Part shown: in pieces, positions 50,589 to 62,291 of the stretch
How positions within the stretch are numbered: position 1 is the first letter of the stretch
Layout of the letters: each line of letters opens with the position of its first letter
From: Cladorhizidae sp. MBARI D1340-BT2
Lineage: Eukaryota > Porifera > Demospongiae > Poecilosclerida > Cladorhizidae
DNA: 64,000 bases
NCBI GenBank assembly: GCA_028752905.1
Contig: JAQNBH010000004.1
Coordinates: 4,654,739 to 4,718,738 of the forward strand
Reading direction: 5' to 3'
The notes under the pieces: generated by a model
Database searches by the model: none
Told to the model about the DNA's origin: nothing
Seen by the model: the letters and a program-made list of their open reading frames with translations, nothing else
Program-made: the position numbers and the translations under genes

Positions 50589-52540
50589 GGTTGATGTGAG
50601 GCTTAATAATTGGACATGGCTTGTTAGATAAAAAATATTAGCTAAGGGTTTCTAGAAGTTAAGTTTTGTATCGCAAGTTCTGGTATGTAAAATCCTAAGA
50701 AAAGGCTTGCTAAGCTACTCTGTAAAGTCTCTCTAAGGCAAGGCTTGCTAGCTACTAGAGGTTCTGTGAGGGCTTTAAAAAGGTTTACAAGCCCAGGCTT
50801 TGCCTAACACTTGCTTAGGAATCCTAACCTCTACAAAACTATATAGCAAGCTTAGTCTAATTCATCTTAGCTACACAGTGTAGCAATGAACTAGAAGGCA
50901 AAGCTACTAATACTAAGTTGAGTGTTGGACCTGAAGGACAGACACTAGTGGGCACAGGCCAAAAGGCTAGGAAGAGAAATGACTAATACTTCAGTCGGCA
51001 ATAAACTTCTTGATGGGCAAAATGACATCTGGGAAGAAGAAAACAAAGTGGAGCAAAAACACTCGCTAGATTTAGCTTGTTGTAAACAACTGGAGCACAT
51101 GTGCACGTGAATGTGTGCACACGCATTTTTTTTTTTTAAAGTGCAATTAAAAAAAATTGTAATGTAAACCTAACAGCATTTGTTTTGCATTATCTGTCGG
51201 GTTTTTTATGCCTTGATTCTGCGCTTCAAATTTCTCCAACATCGTAACATTAGCGTTGCAACGGGTATAGAACCAGATTTTTTTAAATCTACTACCCCAC
51301 CTCCACTCAGAACCAGTTGGCTCAGCAGGATGTCTCTGAAACCAAATTATTAGAAGCCCTCAACAGAGAGATGCAGGATGATAAGTTAGAGGTACTAACT
51401 ATTAGACAACTAGCTCCACAGATGTGGCATGAGAAACAGGGATGCTATATGAGGTTGGGTAGAATCAATCATGGCCACAGCAAACACTAGCATTGTGTAC
51501 ATATACACATGTATGTGCAGCTGTAACTAATCACCTGTTACATCACCTCACTAACCACAGGCAATAGCAACAAGGATGCAGGGGGTAAAGGTCAAGCCTA
51601 CAGTTTATAGACACTTTTAGTACAAACTAGACCTCTTCCTAATCCAACAGACACTATAAATCAACACACAGGTGTTTATCTGACTTTAACCCTTTCTCCA
51701 CCTTTAGTGTTGTTGTTGGTAAATAAATGTTAGATATTTTATTACACTCGACGCCACCTTGCACATTAGTTAGCTCCATTAGTGGCTACTTCATGCCCTT
51801 TTACACACGTGCTTCTAGTGACCATTATCTTGCTGCTCAGTGCATGATTACTTCCACTGCAAGTCAAGGTGAATAGACTTTAGTTCTTGAAATATTCTAG
51901 CAATGTATGAATGTATGGAACAATCAAACTATGTTGATGTCACATCAGTAGGTTGGACACCTAGAGCTGATAGACATGTTCAAATTAATTAAAGCACTCA
52001 ACACATGTCATCCTAGACATGGAATATTTTAACTCACCCTCTATGATGGTTTCATGAAGTAGGTTGGACACAGAGACCCATGAGACATGTTCAAATAAAT
52101 TGAAGTTGATCAATTAGTAAAATCTTGTCATCCTAGCCATAGAATACTGTAACTCACCCACTATAAAGTAAGCACAGACAGAGATGAGAGACATAAATGT
52201 ATAGTAAAGTTAAGCTTGTGTATTCCTAAAGCCTTTTCACATTCACCTGCTGGTGGGAAATTCACAACAATAATCTCTAAATATGCACATCACTTAATTA
52301 AGATAAACAAAATTTGATTGCCATCAGTCACCACACGATAAAATTTTGCTGTACCTTTAGCTAGCTGGCGATATCTTTCCCATGGCCCTGATTCACTACT
52401 TCAATAAGGACAAGAAAATGTGCACTCCAGCACCTGAAACTAAGCAATGGGCACTCACCTTGTCATAAAAATAGAGAACAGATGAATATATCTTTCTGGG
52501 AACATGACCAGCCATATATTCAAACTTCTCTACTGCTAGA
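50589..52540. repeat. Segment leading to the complete piggyBac
   Basis: Equivalent to 28415-30405. It carries two 118-bp modules (51946-52182) and ends in CTACTGCTAGA immediately before the TTAA target. No gene. Confidence 0.55.
51946..52182 (-). repeat. Two 118-bp modules (CCT, CCA), HOR2
   Basis: HOR2 counterpart of 29812-30047. The first triplet is the same and the second is changed from GAT to CCA. Confidence 0.7.
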
Positions 52541-52753
52541 TTAACTCTCTCATGGATACAGGCGTGACATACACGCGAAAGTGCAACTAGTACCGAAAAA
52601 TAATTGTCTAAAATCAAACATTTACTCTGAGCGTCTAAAATTACGTGTGCACATGCCCAGAGAGTTGCTCTAGTTCTAAAAAAAGAATTGAAGTCAAACT
52701 ATTTAGGTAACCATGGTAGCCCTGACGCCGAATCTGACCTTACCGATCGTGTA

Positions 52754-55236
52754 ATGGCGTCTCAAAAGTTTACAGCCGATGATGTTCTTGAAATATGCTA
52801 CAATAGCGATTTTGGCCTTTCAGAAGATGAATCTAGCTGTGATGAAGGAGGAGAAGTCCATGCCTACAAGGGACAGCGAGTTATCCAGCTTTTCAGAGCT
52901 GTCATTTCTGACCAGGCTTGTAGCTCAGCTAGCTTTGTCCAGGACTGTGAATCTAGTGATGATCAGAGGAACTTTGAAGGTGAGTCAAGATTTATAAAGA
53001 TAGTATATACTTAGATAGAACTAATAAATAGATAGATCTAGTAACTATTTTCCTGAGTGTATGTAAAAGTGGGTGTGTCTATTTTCCCTTGCTTGAGTGT
53101 CTAGTGATTCTAGTGAGTTTTAGACTTGTACAGTTACATGTTTACTTTCCCTGTTAGTTCACAGCTTGACTAGCTCTCTTTTTGTGTGTGCATATATCTT
53201 CTCCAGGCTCTTCCACTCTGTGTATGGCATCCCCTCCAGGCCCTACACCTGTGAGTATGGCATACCTTCCAAGTCCTTCCTCTGCAGAGGTACCTCCTCC
53301 TTCCGCTTTTCCACCTCCCAGTCTATCCTGCTCGAAGTCACTGATTCCTGTGTCTGATGACTCGAGTGGTGACTCAGAACCTGCACACACTGCTCCACAG
53401 CAAGGTCATAGACATTCGAGAAGTAAGGACAGATCTAGGAGTAGAGATAGGGGGTTGTGTAGAGCTAGAGGTAGAGGTCGTAGAGCTAGAGGAACAGGTC
53501 GCGCTACTAGCAGAATTTCCAGTTCTATTGCTGCTGGCCCATCTTTACAAACTAGTGCTGGTCCATCTTTACCATCTACTGCTGGGCCATCTTTACCAGC
53601 TACTGCTGGTCCGTCTACTTCTCTCTCTGGCCCTTCTAGTAGCTCTACTGGTATGGATCCTTTTGGAGGTGTCTGGGTGAAACAGGAGCCAGCTGGTACT
53701 TCGTTCTCATACTCGAAGACCCCTGGACCAGTATCTGCTTCAGTTAGGGCTCAGAGTTCTCCTCTTGAACTCTTCTCCCAGTTTTTCACTGAAGAAGTCT
53801 TTGACTTGCTTGTGGTTGAGACCAATCGCTACGCTGCCACAGTTTGTGGAACTACATCTCATGCCCGTCGCTGGACTGATGTGACAGTCCAGGAGATGAA
53901 AGCTTTTTGGGGAATTCTTTTGTATATGGGTATTATAGTGCTACCTAGGTTAGAACTGTATTGGACTACTAAGTACCCCCTGAATGTCCCTGCAGTCTCT
54001 GATGTCATGCCCGTCAATAGATTCCAGCAGTTGTTCAGGTGCCTCCATTTAGCTGACAACTCAGCTCAAATTCCACATGGTCAGTCAGGACATGATCGAC
54101 TCTTCAAGGTCCGTAACCTGTTAGATTTGGTTGTCCCAAGGTTTGAATCAGAGTATCTTATTCACCAAGACTGCACCATTGATGAAGCCATGATCCCTTT
54201 CAAGGGAAGACTCAGCTTCAAGCAGTACCTGAAAGACAAACCCACAAAATGGGGGATCAAGGTCTTTGTATTAGCTGATGCTACTAATGGATATATAAAA
54301 ACCTTTCAAATATACACGGGCAAGTCAGTAGAGGATAGTGGCAATAGTGTAGGTTTATGTAGTAAGGTAGATCTCATGTCTGGCTTGGAGAATAGTGGTT
54401 ATCACTTATTTACTGATAATTACTATACTTCCCCCACCCTCTACAATCATCTATATAATCATGGCATCAATGCTTGTGGGACAGCACGTTCCAACAGAGT
54501 GGGTTTCCCCAAGGATTTGGTAACAAAGGCTACCAGACATAATCGTGGGTTCATGGATTACCGCTCGAATGGGCCACTTCTTGCTTCCGTTTGGGTGGAT
54601 AAACGAACTATTTATTTCTTATCCACGATGCATTTAGCCGAGCCTCCAGCTGGTACTACATGCACAGTGAAGAGACGTACTGCTACTGGTATTCAAGCTG
54701 ATGTGTCATGCCCCACTCCTCTGCCAGATTATCAAAAGAGCATGAGGGGGGTTGATCGTAATGATCAAATGACACAGTACTATAGCATGGGTAGACGTAG
54801 TACCAAGTGGTGGAAAAGGGTATTTTATTATATAGTCGAGTCTGCTATTTTGAATAGCTACGTGATGGAATCACATGTTAGGCCAGTTGAGCATGGGAAA
54901 AAGGGTTCGGCCAAGAGGGACTACCTATCCTATCGACTGGAGCTTGCTGAGCTGCTGGTGGGCACTTTCTGTTCAAGGCAGCGGACAGGGCGTCCGAACA
55001 TTGAGCGTGTTCATCTCTCCCACCTGAACCGTGACCTTGACCACTATCCGCGTCAGATGGACAAGCATAAGCGCTGCGTGGTGTGTGAGGGGATCAGGAA
55101 AAGGAAGAAACTTCCAAACAGTGGACATAGGCACAAAACACGCATGATGTGCTGCACATGCCAAGTCCCCCTCTGCTTGGACAACAACCGCTTGTGCTTT
55201 GAGAAGTACCACAATGTTTTGGATTACTGTCGATAA
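52754..55236 (+). CDS. piggyBac-type transposase, two exons
   Basis: Predicted join 52754-52979 and 53207-55236 (751 residues). The GT at 52980 (GAAG|GTGAGT) and the AG at 53205-53206 (TTCTCCAG) join one base of a Gly codon to the next two, so the frame is kept. MASQKF is chosen as start because the remnant at 20296-20514 starts in the same way; an in-frame ATG at 52688 would add 22 residues. Order: acidic N-terminus; Ser/Pro-rich region; Arg/Ser-rich stretch (about 145-175, possible nuclear targeting or DNA contact); AGPSLP-like repeats (about 185-212); DDE_Tnp_1_7 core from about 260 with TIDEAMIPFKGR (D401), FTDNYYTS (D479) and RGVDRNDQM (D592, D595); Cys-rich zinc-binding tail from C699 (CVVC ... 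CCTC ... C732 ... C739 ... C750). The 78-residue spacing of the first two Asp fits piggyBac. It cuts and joins DNA at TTAA in the nucleus. No inactivating change is seen. Confidence 0.92.
52980..53206 (+). other. Predicted 227-nt intron of the transposase gene
   Basis: Starts GTGAGT and ends in CATATATCTTCTCCAG after a T-rich stretch. It contains an in-frame stop (TAG at about 53012), so splicing is needed to join the acidic N-terminus to the catalytic core. If unspliced, the core could only start from a later Met such as 53182. Confidence 0.75.
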
Positions 55237-55762
55237 CTTGACTATTATAGTATTATTTGTTATATAGTTTGCTTATAATCATTACATACTTGTATGAACA
55301 GTTGCTTTGTAATGTATAATAAGGACTAGTGTTTGTTTCTATGACATGTCTGTTTGTAGTTTTTGAATGTAAAATGAATGCCATGTTATTGGGCAAATCC
55401 TGAAATTCAAGTCTTGTAGTAACAGGTATTGTTATCTAATGTGGTAAGAACATTTGCTGACTTGATGCAGTATTATGAAATGCAGTTAGACTTCGAATAG
55501 CACCCAGTAGCAATAGTGGATTACCAAAAAACACATTGAATTATAGTGTAAAATAGTGATGTGATAAGTTTAATGATATTCATAATCGTGGGTTTAGTTG
55601 CTAAGCAACTGTAGTTGACCAAAAAATGTCCATCAAAGCTTTAACCACAACTACTTCAAAGGTTGCTATGGGATTTTTCACTTTCTTGGAAAGATATAAA
55701 AATAAATGTAAAAATAGGTCCAAAATTTGAGAAAACCCTGCGTAAATCTATCAGTGAAAGAG
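55237..55762. other. 3' untranslated and terminal region of the piggyBac
   Basis: AT-rich, no further gene. It contains TAGTTGCTAAGCAACTGTAG (about 55597), matched by TAGTTGCTTTGCAACA in the deleted relative (about 19769), which supports common descent of the two elements. Confidence 0.6.
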
Positions 55763-55766
55763 TTAA

Positions 55767-56469
55767 AAAGGTTATGCAAATTGTCAGCCTTGCTTTAGCA
55801 CTGAGGTTGCTCCCCTAAAAGGCAGCCTCTCAAACTTCCTTCTAGGTGTAGTTGGCTGGAACTTCAGCCATGACTTGGAAACTTGGACTTTGAGAAAGGA
55901 GGCATTCCTAGTTAGACTACTTTACTGTAAGTTTTACCTTGTAGATCTAGTCTGACATGGCTTTTGGTAAGCAAACTCAAGCATGCTGCATTTGAATAAA
56001 CCTTTGTCTTTAATTACTTATAAGGAGATATGCTAGCACTTTTAAAAATGAATAAGTTGTAGAGTTCATGAACTATTTAAAATGTTCGTCTTCTTTTTTT
56101 TATCCGATTCTGCAAAATAAATTAAATTAGCTGGTGATCTCTGATACATTATTCACAGACTGGGGGTGATTTTGGGCCACAGTAGTGCGAGATCTTTGCA
56201 GTGGTAACTGGGATATGGAGGTTATGTATGAGCTAGCTGCTCTAAGAGTGATCCAGGTGGATAAGTAAGAGATACTACTCTTAGATAACTAGAAAGAGAA
56301 GCTCCACAAGTGTGGCATGAGAAACAGCAACAGCAACATGAGTATGGGCAGAATCATTCCTGGAGAGGTGAGCCACAAGAAGATAAGCTATTGGACAGCA
56401 AGTAGTACACTATTCACATTCTCTAATAGCATTGTGTACATGTATACACATGCACCAGTTACATCACCT
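55767..56469 (+). repeat. 5' part of M block 6
   Basis: Resumes the interrupted repeat at AAAGGTTATGCAAATTG and runs to array 6. It includes the donor-like GGAGAG|GTGAGCC near 56367. No gene. Confidence 0.5.
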
Positions 56470-57375
56470 ACACCTCCCTCAGCCACCTCCCTCATCCTTA
56501 CCCAGCCACCTCCCTCATCCTTACCCAGCCACCTCCCTCATCCTTACCCAGCCACCTCCCTCATCCTTACCCAGCCACCTCGCTCTTCCTTACCCAGCCA
56601 CCTCCCTCATCCTTACCCAGCCACCTCCCTCATCCTTACCCAGCCACCTCGCTCTTCCTTACCCAGCCACCTCCCTCATCCTTACCCAGCCACCTCCCTC
56701 ATCCTTACCCAGCCACCTCCCTCATCCTTACCCAGCCACCTCACTCATCCTTACCCAGCCACCTCCCTCATCCTTACCCAGCCACCTCCCTCATCCTTAC
56801 CCAGCCACCTCCCTCATCCTTACCCAGCCACCTCCCTCATCCTTACCCAGCCACCTCCCTCATCCTTACCCAGCCACTTCCCTCATCCTTACCCAGCCAC
56901 CTCCTCATCCTTATCCAGCCACCTCCCTCATCCTTACCCAGCCACCTCCCTCATCCTTACCCAGCCACCTCCCTCATCCTTACCCAGCCACCTCCCTCAT
57001 CCTTACCAGCCACCTCCCTCATCCTTACCCAGGCACCTCCCTCATCCTTACCCAGCCACCTCCCTCATCCTTACCCAGCCACCTCCCTCATCCTTACCCA
57101 GTCACCTACCTCATCCTTACCCAGCCACCTCCCTCATCCTTACACAGCCACCTCCCTCATCCTTACCCAGCCACCTCCGTCATCCTTACACAACCACCTC
57201 CCTCATCCTTACCCAGCCACCTCCCTCATCCTAACCCAGCCACCTCCCTCATCCTTACCCAGCCACCTCCCTCATCCTTACCAGCCACCTCCCTCATCCT
57301 TACCCAGCCACCTCCCTCATCCTTACCCAGCCACCTCCCTCATCCTTACCCAAACACCTTCCCCATCCTTACCCA
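56470..57375 (+). repeat. 23-bp minisatellite array 6
   Basis: About 39 units, the longest in the window. It is the counterpart of array 3 and shares its 3' half, but the 5' half has different unit variants, including two with CTCGCTCTTCC. Confidence 0.92.
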
Positions 57376-58566
57376 GTTAAGTGAGCATTCTGATCTCTAA
57401 GGGTATTTTACAATCAATTCTTGGCTCAGTAAGTCTGTTGATAAATGATCACTTAGTTACGGAGAAGAACGCTGACTTGCTTTCATTGAGATCAAGTATG
57501 CTATACCTGAAAGTTGACATTATTGTCCTTGGATGGGACCCTGTAATCTTGTAAAGGTATTGCTAGCCTTACTGGTGTCTGAACAGCTACTAGATCTTAT
57601 GCTCCTACTAATGCCCAACCATCTCAGGAGAAGCCTACAGGGTAACTCTTTCCCTCCTGATATTAGCTAGCACCTACAATGCCAAACTATCCTAGATGCC
57701 GATGCAATAATATATCCAGGAGTTCTCAGGAATGAAGAGATTCTGAGGGATTTTAGGCTAGCCTAGATGCCTATACAGCTTTCATTGGCTTGCAGAGACA
57801 GCAGTAAAGGTAAGGAAGAGACTGTTTATGATGGCAATTTGTAATTGTAGTAAGTTTTATTATTTGTTATATTTTTATCTCTTCCTCACTTAACATTGGA
57901 GTGAATCTGGCATTTTATTGGGGACATGACTTGTGGCATAGAGGATGTTATATGGACTGATGCAGTCAAACTTGAGATCCATAGACTGCACTCAATTCTT
58001 CTGAGGATTATTGAACTACAAGGAGCAGCAACTGGCTATTGAATGTTGCTGTACTTATTCACTGGTAGTTCATGCACATATACAAAATTGCTATGAGTTT
58101 TGTTCACTGGTAGTAAGGTTACCATAATCATTGAGCAATTAACTATCACCAGTGAACTTTCATGACAATTAACACAGTATCATGCAAGGCTTGTGTTATG
58201 GTTGGCTTTCACAACCAAGACTACCCAACTGGCAGGACACATTTTTGGTGTGAAGCATGGTTGAAAGCTACAGCCAAGTGTTTGTGTGTCTCAGTGTGGA
58301 TCTATTTCTCTGACATTTGAACATTTTTGTGTGAAGCAGATGAACTTGCCAGATATCTTTTTAAAAAACGGTCAGTTACAAAACTAACATAAATATTCCA
58401 TGTCATTGCTATTTTACGAGCATAAATAGTTGTGTTTGCTGGATCGACTCCAATCACCAAGCTCAAATTCATGAAGAGGTAAGTAGTTGGAACCACCGAA
58501 TGTAGTGGAGATGTAGACTAATATGTGTGAGTTGATGGGGCCATCAAAGACAAACTCATCCTCTAA
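57376..58566. repeat. M block 6 downstream of array 6
   Basis: Same order as other M blocks. Around 58347 it has AGATATCTTTTTAAAAAACG, a variant otherwise found only near 27968 in M block 2 of HOR1. The minus frame at 58302-58496 overlaps the extended conserved frame in another phase. Confidence 0.5.
57926..58042 (+). pseudogene. VTCGIED exon-like segment, M block 6, acceptor lost
   Basis: The usual GGGGAG|GTG is changed to GGGGACATG, which destroys the AG and replaces the first Val with Met. An A-to-V change follows (GIEDVIW). Confidence 0.3.
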
Positions 58567-58794
58567 CTAAACCATAGAAGTCTGAGGTCCTGTTGCATGT
58601 ACAACAGAGACATCCACTATGTAATAAGAGTAATGCATTGCAGAAATTTTACAATCCTGACCAAAGTTTTCCACTCTTACAGTACACCTATCACCAAACA
58701 CATGAACATCCTCCACTGTAGTTAGGGACACAACTGACACAGAGTTCTCCATTGGGCAAGGCGTAAATGTATCAGCTCTTCTTGGTCTATACAT
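58567..58794 (-). CDS. Conserved 75-codon frame, M block 6
   Basis: Intact, with changes shared with M block 3 (VVSL, EDVH) and a private H to P at TFTPCPMEN. Confidence 0.3.
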   Translation of the reverse strand: MYRPRRADTFTPCPMENSVSVVSLTTVEDVHVFGDRCTVRVENFGQDCKISAMHYSYYIVDVSVVHATGPQTSMV

Positions 58795-61310
58795 GGTTGA
58801 TGTGAGGCTTAATAATTGGACATGGCTTGTTAGATAAAAAAATATTAGCTAAGGGTTTCTAGAAGTTAAGTTTTGTATCGCAAGTTCTGGTATGTAAAAT
58901 CTTCAATTTTTCTAAGAAAAGGCTTGCTAAGCTACTCTGTAAAGTCTCTCTAAGGCAAGGCTTGCTAGCTACTAGAGGTTCTGTGAGTGTTTAAAAAGGG
59001 GCTTGTTTACAAGCCCAGGCTTTGCCTAACACTTGCTTAGGAATCCTAACCTCTACAAAACTATATAGCAAGCTTAGTCTAATTCATCTTAGCTACACAG
59101 TCTAGAAGGCAAAGATACTAATACTAAGTTGAGTGTTGGACCTGAAGGACAGACACTAGTGGGCACAGACCAAAAGGCTAGGAAGAGAAATGACTAATAC
59201 TTCAGTCAGCAATAAACTTCTTGATGGGCAAAATGACATCTGGGAAGAAGAAAACAAAGTGGAGCAAAAACACTCGCTAGATTTAGCTTGTTGTAAACAA
59301 CTGGAGCACATGTGCATGTGAATGTGTGCACACACATTTATTTTAAAAAAAGTGCAATTAAAAAAAATTGTAATGTAAACCTAACAGCATTTGTTTTGCA
59401 TTATCTGTCGGGTTTTTGATGCCTTGATTCTGCGCTTCAAATTTCTCCAACATCGTAACATTAGCGTTGCAACGGGTATAGAACCAGATTTTTTTAAATC
59501 TACTACCCCACCTCCACTCAGAACCAGTTGGCTCAGCAGGATGTCTCTGAAACCAAATTATTAGAAGCCCTCAACAGAGAGATGCAGATGATAAGTTAGA
59601 GGTACTAACTATTAGCTCCACAGATGTGGCATGAGAAACAGGGATGCTATATGAGGTTGGGTAGAATCAATCATGGAGAGGAGAGCCACAGCAAATACTA
59701 GCATTGTGTACATATACACATGTATGCACTTTGCTGCAGCTGCAACTAATCACCTGTTACATCACCTCACTAACCACAGGCAATAGCAACAAGAATGCAG
59801 GGGGGAAAGGTCAGCCTACAGTTTATAGACACTTTTAGTACAAACTAGACCTCTTCCTAATCCAACAGACACTATAAATCAACACACAGGTGTTTATCTG
59901 ACTTTAACCCTTTCTCCACCTTTAGTGTGGTTGTTGGTAAATAAATGTTAGATATTTTATTACACTCGACGCCACCTTGCACATTAGTTAGCTCCATTAG
60001 TGGCTACTTCATGCCCTTTTACACACGTGCTTCTAGTGACCATTATCTTGCTGCTCAGTGCATGATTGGGCATATTACTTCCACTGCAAGTCAAGGTGAA
60101 TAGACTTTAGTTCTTGCAATACTCTAGCAATGTATGAATGTATGGAACAATCAAACTATGTTGATGTCACATCAGTAGGTTGGACACCTAGAGCTGATAG
60201 ACATGTTCAAATTAATTAAAGCACTCAACACATGTCATCCTAGACATGGAATATTTTAACTCACCGGCTACAATGGTTTCATGAAGTAGATTGGACACAG
60301 AGACCCATGAGACATGTTCAAATAAATTGAAGTTGAGATATTAGTAAAATCTTGTCATCCCAGCCATAGAATACTGTAACTCACCCACTATAAAGTAAGC
60401 ACAGACAGAGATGAGAGACATAAATGTATAGTAAAGTTAAGCTTGTGTATTCCTAAAGCCTTTTCACATTCACCTGCTGGTGGGAAATTCACAACAATAA
60501 TCTCTAAATATGCACATCACTTAATTAAGATAAACAATATTTGATTGCCCTCAGTCACCACACAATAAAATTTGGCTGGACCTTCAGCTAGCTGACGATA
60601 TCTTTCCCATGGCTCTGATTCACTACTTCAATAAGGACAAGAAAATGTGCACTCCAGTACCTGCAACTAAGCAATGGGCACTCCACCTTGTCATAAAAAT
60701 AGAGAACAGATGAATATATCTTTCTGGGAACATGACCAGCCATATATTCAAACTTCTCTTCCACTAGATTAAAAAGGTTATGCAAATTGTCAGCCTTGCT
60801 TGAGCACTGAGGTTGCTCCCCTAAAAGGCAGCCTCTCAAACTTCCTTCTAGGTGTAGTAGGCTGGAACTTCAGCCATGACTTGGAAACTTGGACTTTGAG
60901 AAAGGAGGCACTCCCAGTTAGACTACTTTACTGTAAGTTTTACCTTGTAGATCTAGTCTGACATGGCTTTTGGTAAGCAAACTCAAGCAAGCTGCATTTG
61001 CATTCTAAAGAATTAATCTGGTTAGCCAGTCCATTCTAGATATAAAGTTTACACGATTCAGCTGAAGCATTATCGCAGCTCAAGTTGTGGTCACTATTGG
61101 AGGAATGGTTCCCTATAAGGAGATATGCTAGCAATTTATTAAAAAAGAATAAGTTGTAGATTTCATGAACTATTTAAAATGTTTGTCTTCTTTTTTTTAT
61201 CCGATTCGGCAAAATAAATTAAATTAGGTGGTGATCTCTGATACATTTTTCACAGACTGGGGTTGATTTTGGGCCACAGTAGTGCGAGATCTATGCAGTG
61301 GTATCTGGGA
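58795..61310. repeat. Segment between M blocks 6 and 7
   Basis: Equivalent to 33512-35727 with two 118-bp modules. From about 61000 it carries the GCATTCTAAAGAATTAATC variant seen also at about 30640. No gene. Confidence 0.5.
60172..60404 (-). repeat. Two 118-bp modules (CGG, CCA), HOR2
   Basis: HOR2 counterpart of 34678-34912, with both triplets changed. Confidence 0.7.
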
Positions 61311-61567
61311 TATGGAGGTTATGTAGGAGCTAGCTGCTCTAAGAGTGATCCAGGAGGATAAGTAAGAGATACAACTCTTAGATAAATAGAAAGAGAAGCT
61401 CCACAAGTGTGGCATGAGAAACAGCAACAGCAACATGAGTATGGGCAGAACCATTCCTGGAGAGGTGAGCCATAAGAAGATAAGCTATTGTACAGCAAGT
61501 AGTACACTATTCACATTCTCTAATAGCATTGTGTACATGTACACACATGCACCAGTTACATCACCTA
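61311..61567 (+). pseudogene. Exon-like segment upstream of array 7
   Basis: In this copy only, a stretch from about 61252 (after a TTTTTCACAG acceptor-like site) reads open across the start of the HOR, including SMQWYLGYGGYVGASCSKSD, up to a TAA in GGATAAGTAAGAG. In the other copies a TAA interrupts it. A further segment, MRNSNSNMSMGRTIPGE, ends at GAGAG|GTGAGCC. The family is unknown and these may be decayed exons. Confidence 0.25.
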
Positions 61568-61741
61568 CATCCTTACCCAGCCACCTCCCTCATCCTTACC
61601 CAGCCACCTCCCTCATCCTTACCCAGCCACCTCCCTCATCCTTACCAAGCCACCTCCCTCATCCTTACCCAGCCACCTCCCTCATCCTTACCCAGCCACC
61701 TCCCTCATCCTTACCCAGCCACCTCCCTCATCCTTATCCAG
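61568..61741 (+). repeat. 23-bp minisatellite array 7
   Basis: About 7-8 units, the shortest array, at the position of arrays 1 and 4 in HOR3. Confidence 0.9.
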
Positions 61742-62291
61742 TCAGAGCATTCTGATCTCTGTGGGTATTAGTAAATATTTTACCATCAATTCTTGGCCCA
61801 AGTAAGTCTATTCGCTAGTTACGGAGAAAAACACTGACTTGCTTTCATTGAGATCAAGTATGCAATACCTGTCAGTTGACATTGTTCTCCTTGGATGGGA
61901 TCCTGTAATCTAGTAAAGGTATTGCTACCCTTACTGGTGTCTGAACAGCTACTAGATATTACTAATGCTCCAACTAATGCCCAACCATCTCAGGAGAAAC
62001 CTACAGGGTAACTCTTTCCCTCCTGATGTTAGCTAGCAACTATAATGCCAAAACATCCTAGATGCTGATGCAGTAATACATCCAGGAGTCCATTTTATTC
62101 TCAGGAATGAAGAGATTCTGAGTGAGTTCAGGCTAGCATGGTGCCTATAGAGCTTTCATTGGCTTGCAGAGACAGCAGTAAAGGTAAGGAAGAGACTGTT
62201 TATGATGGCAATTTGTGATTGTCAGTAAGTTTTAATATTTTTATCTCTTCCTCACTTAACATTGGAGTGAATCTGGCATTTTATTGGAGAG
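61742..62291 (+). repeat. M block 7 between array 7 and the exon-like segment
   Basis: Equivalent to 14214-14764. The donor-like AAAG|GTAAGG lies near 62183. No intact frame. Confidence 0.5.

Larger units (their letters stand above)
52541..55766 (+). mobile_element. Complete piggyBac-type transposon
   Basis: Flanked by TTAA at 52541-52544 and 55763-55766. The empty target is visible in sister copies (CTGCTAGATTAAAAAGGTTATG at about 45133 and 35273), so removal of the element and one TTAA restores it exactly. Left end CTCTCTCATGGATAC and right end (complement) CTCTTTCACTGATAG form an imperfect inverted repeat of about 15 bp. Internal length is 3218 bases. It holds a two-exon intact transposase gene. 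It is absent from the matching place in HOR1 (about 30408), so it is younger than the HOR duplication and may still be mobile. Confidence 0.93.
35728..61310 (+). repeat. Higher-order repeat 2 (about 22.4 kb plus a 3.2-kb insertion)
   Basis: Second copy with the same order of parts as HOR1. The extra length is mostly the complete piggyBac at 52541-55766; without it the period is again about 22 kb. Minisatellite array lengths also differ between the HORs. Confidence 0.85.

Noticed and set aside
53154..53390. Minus-strand frames opposite the transposase
   Set aside because: Shadows of the strongly supported plus-strand transposase with no motif of their own.
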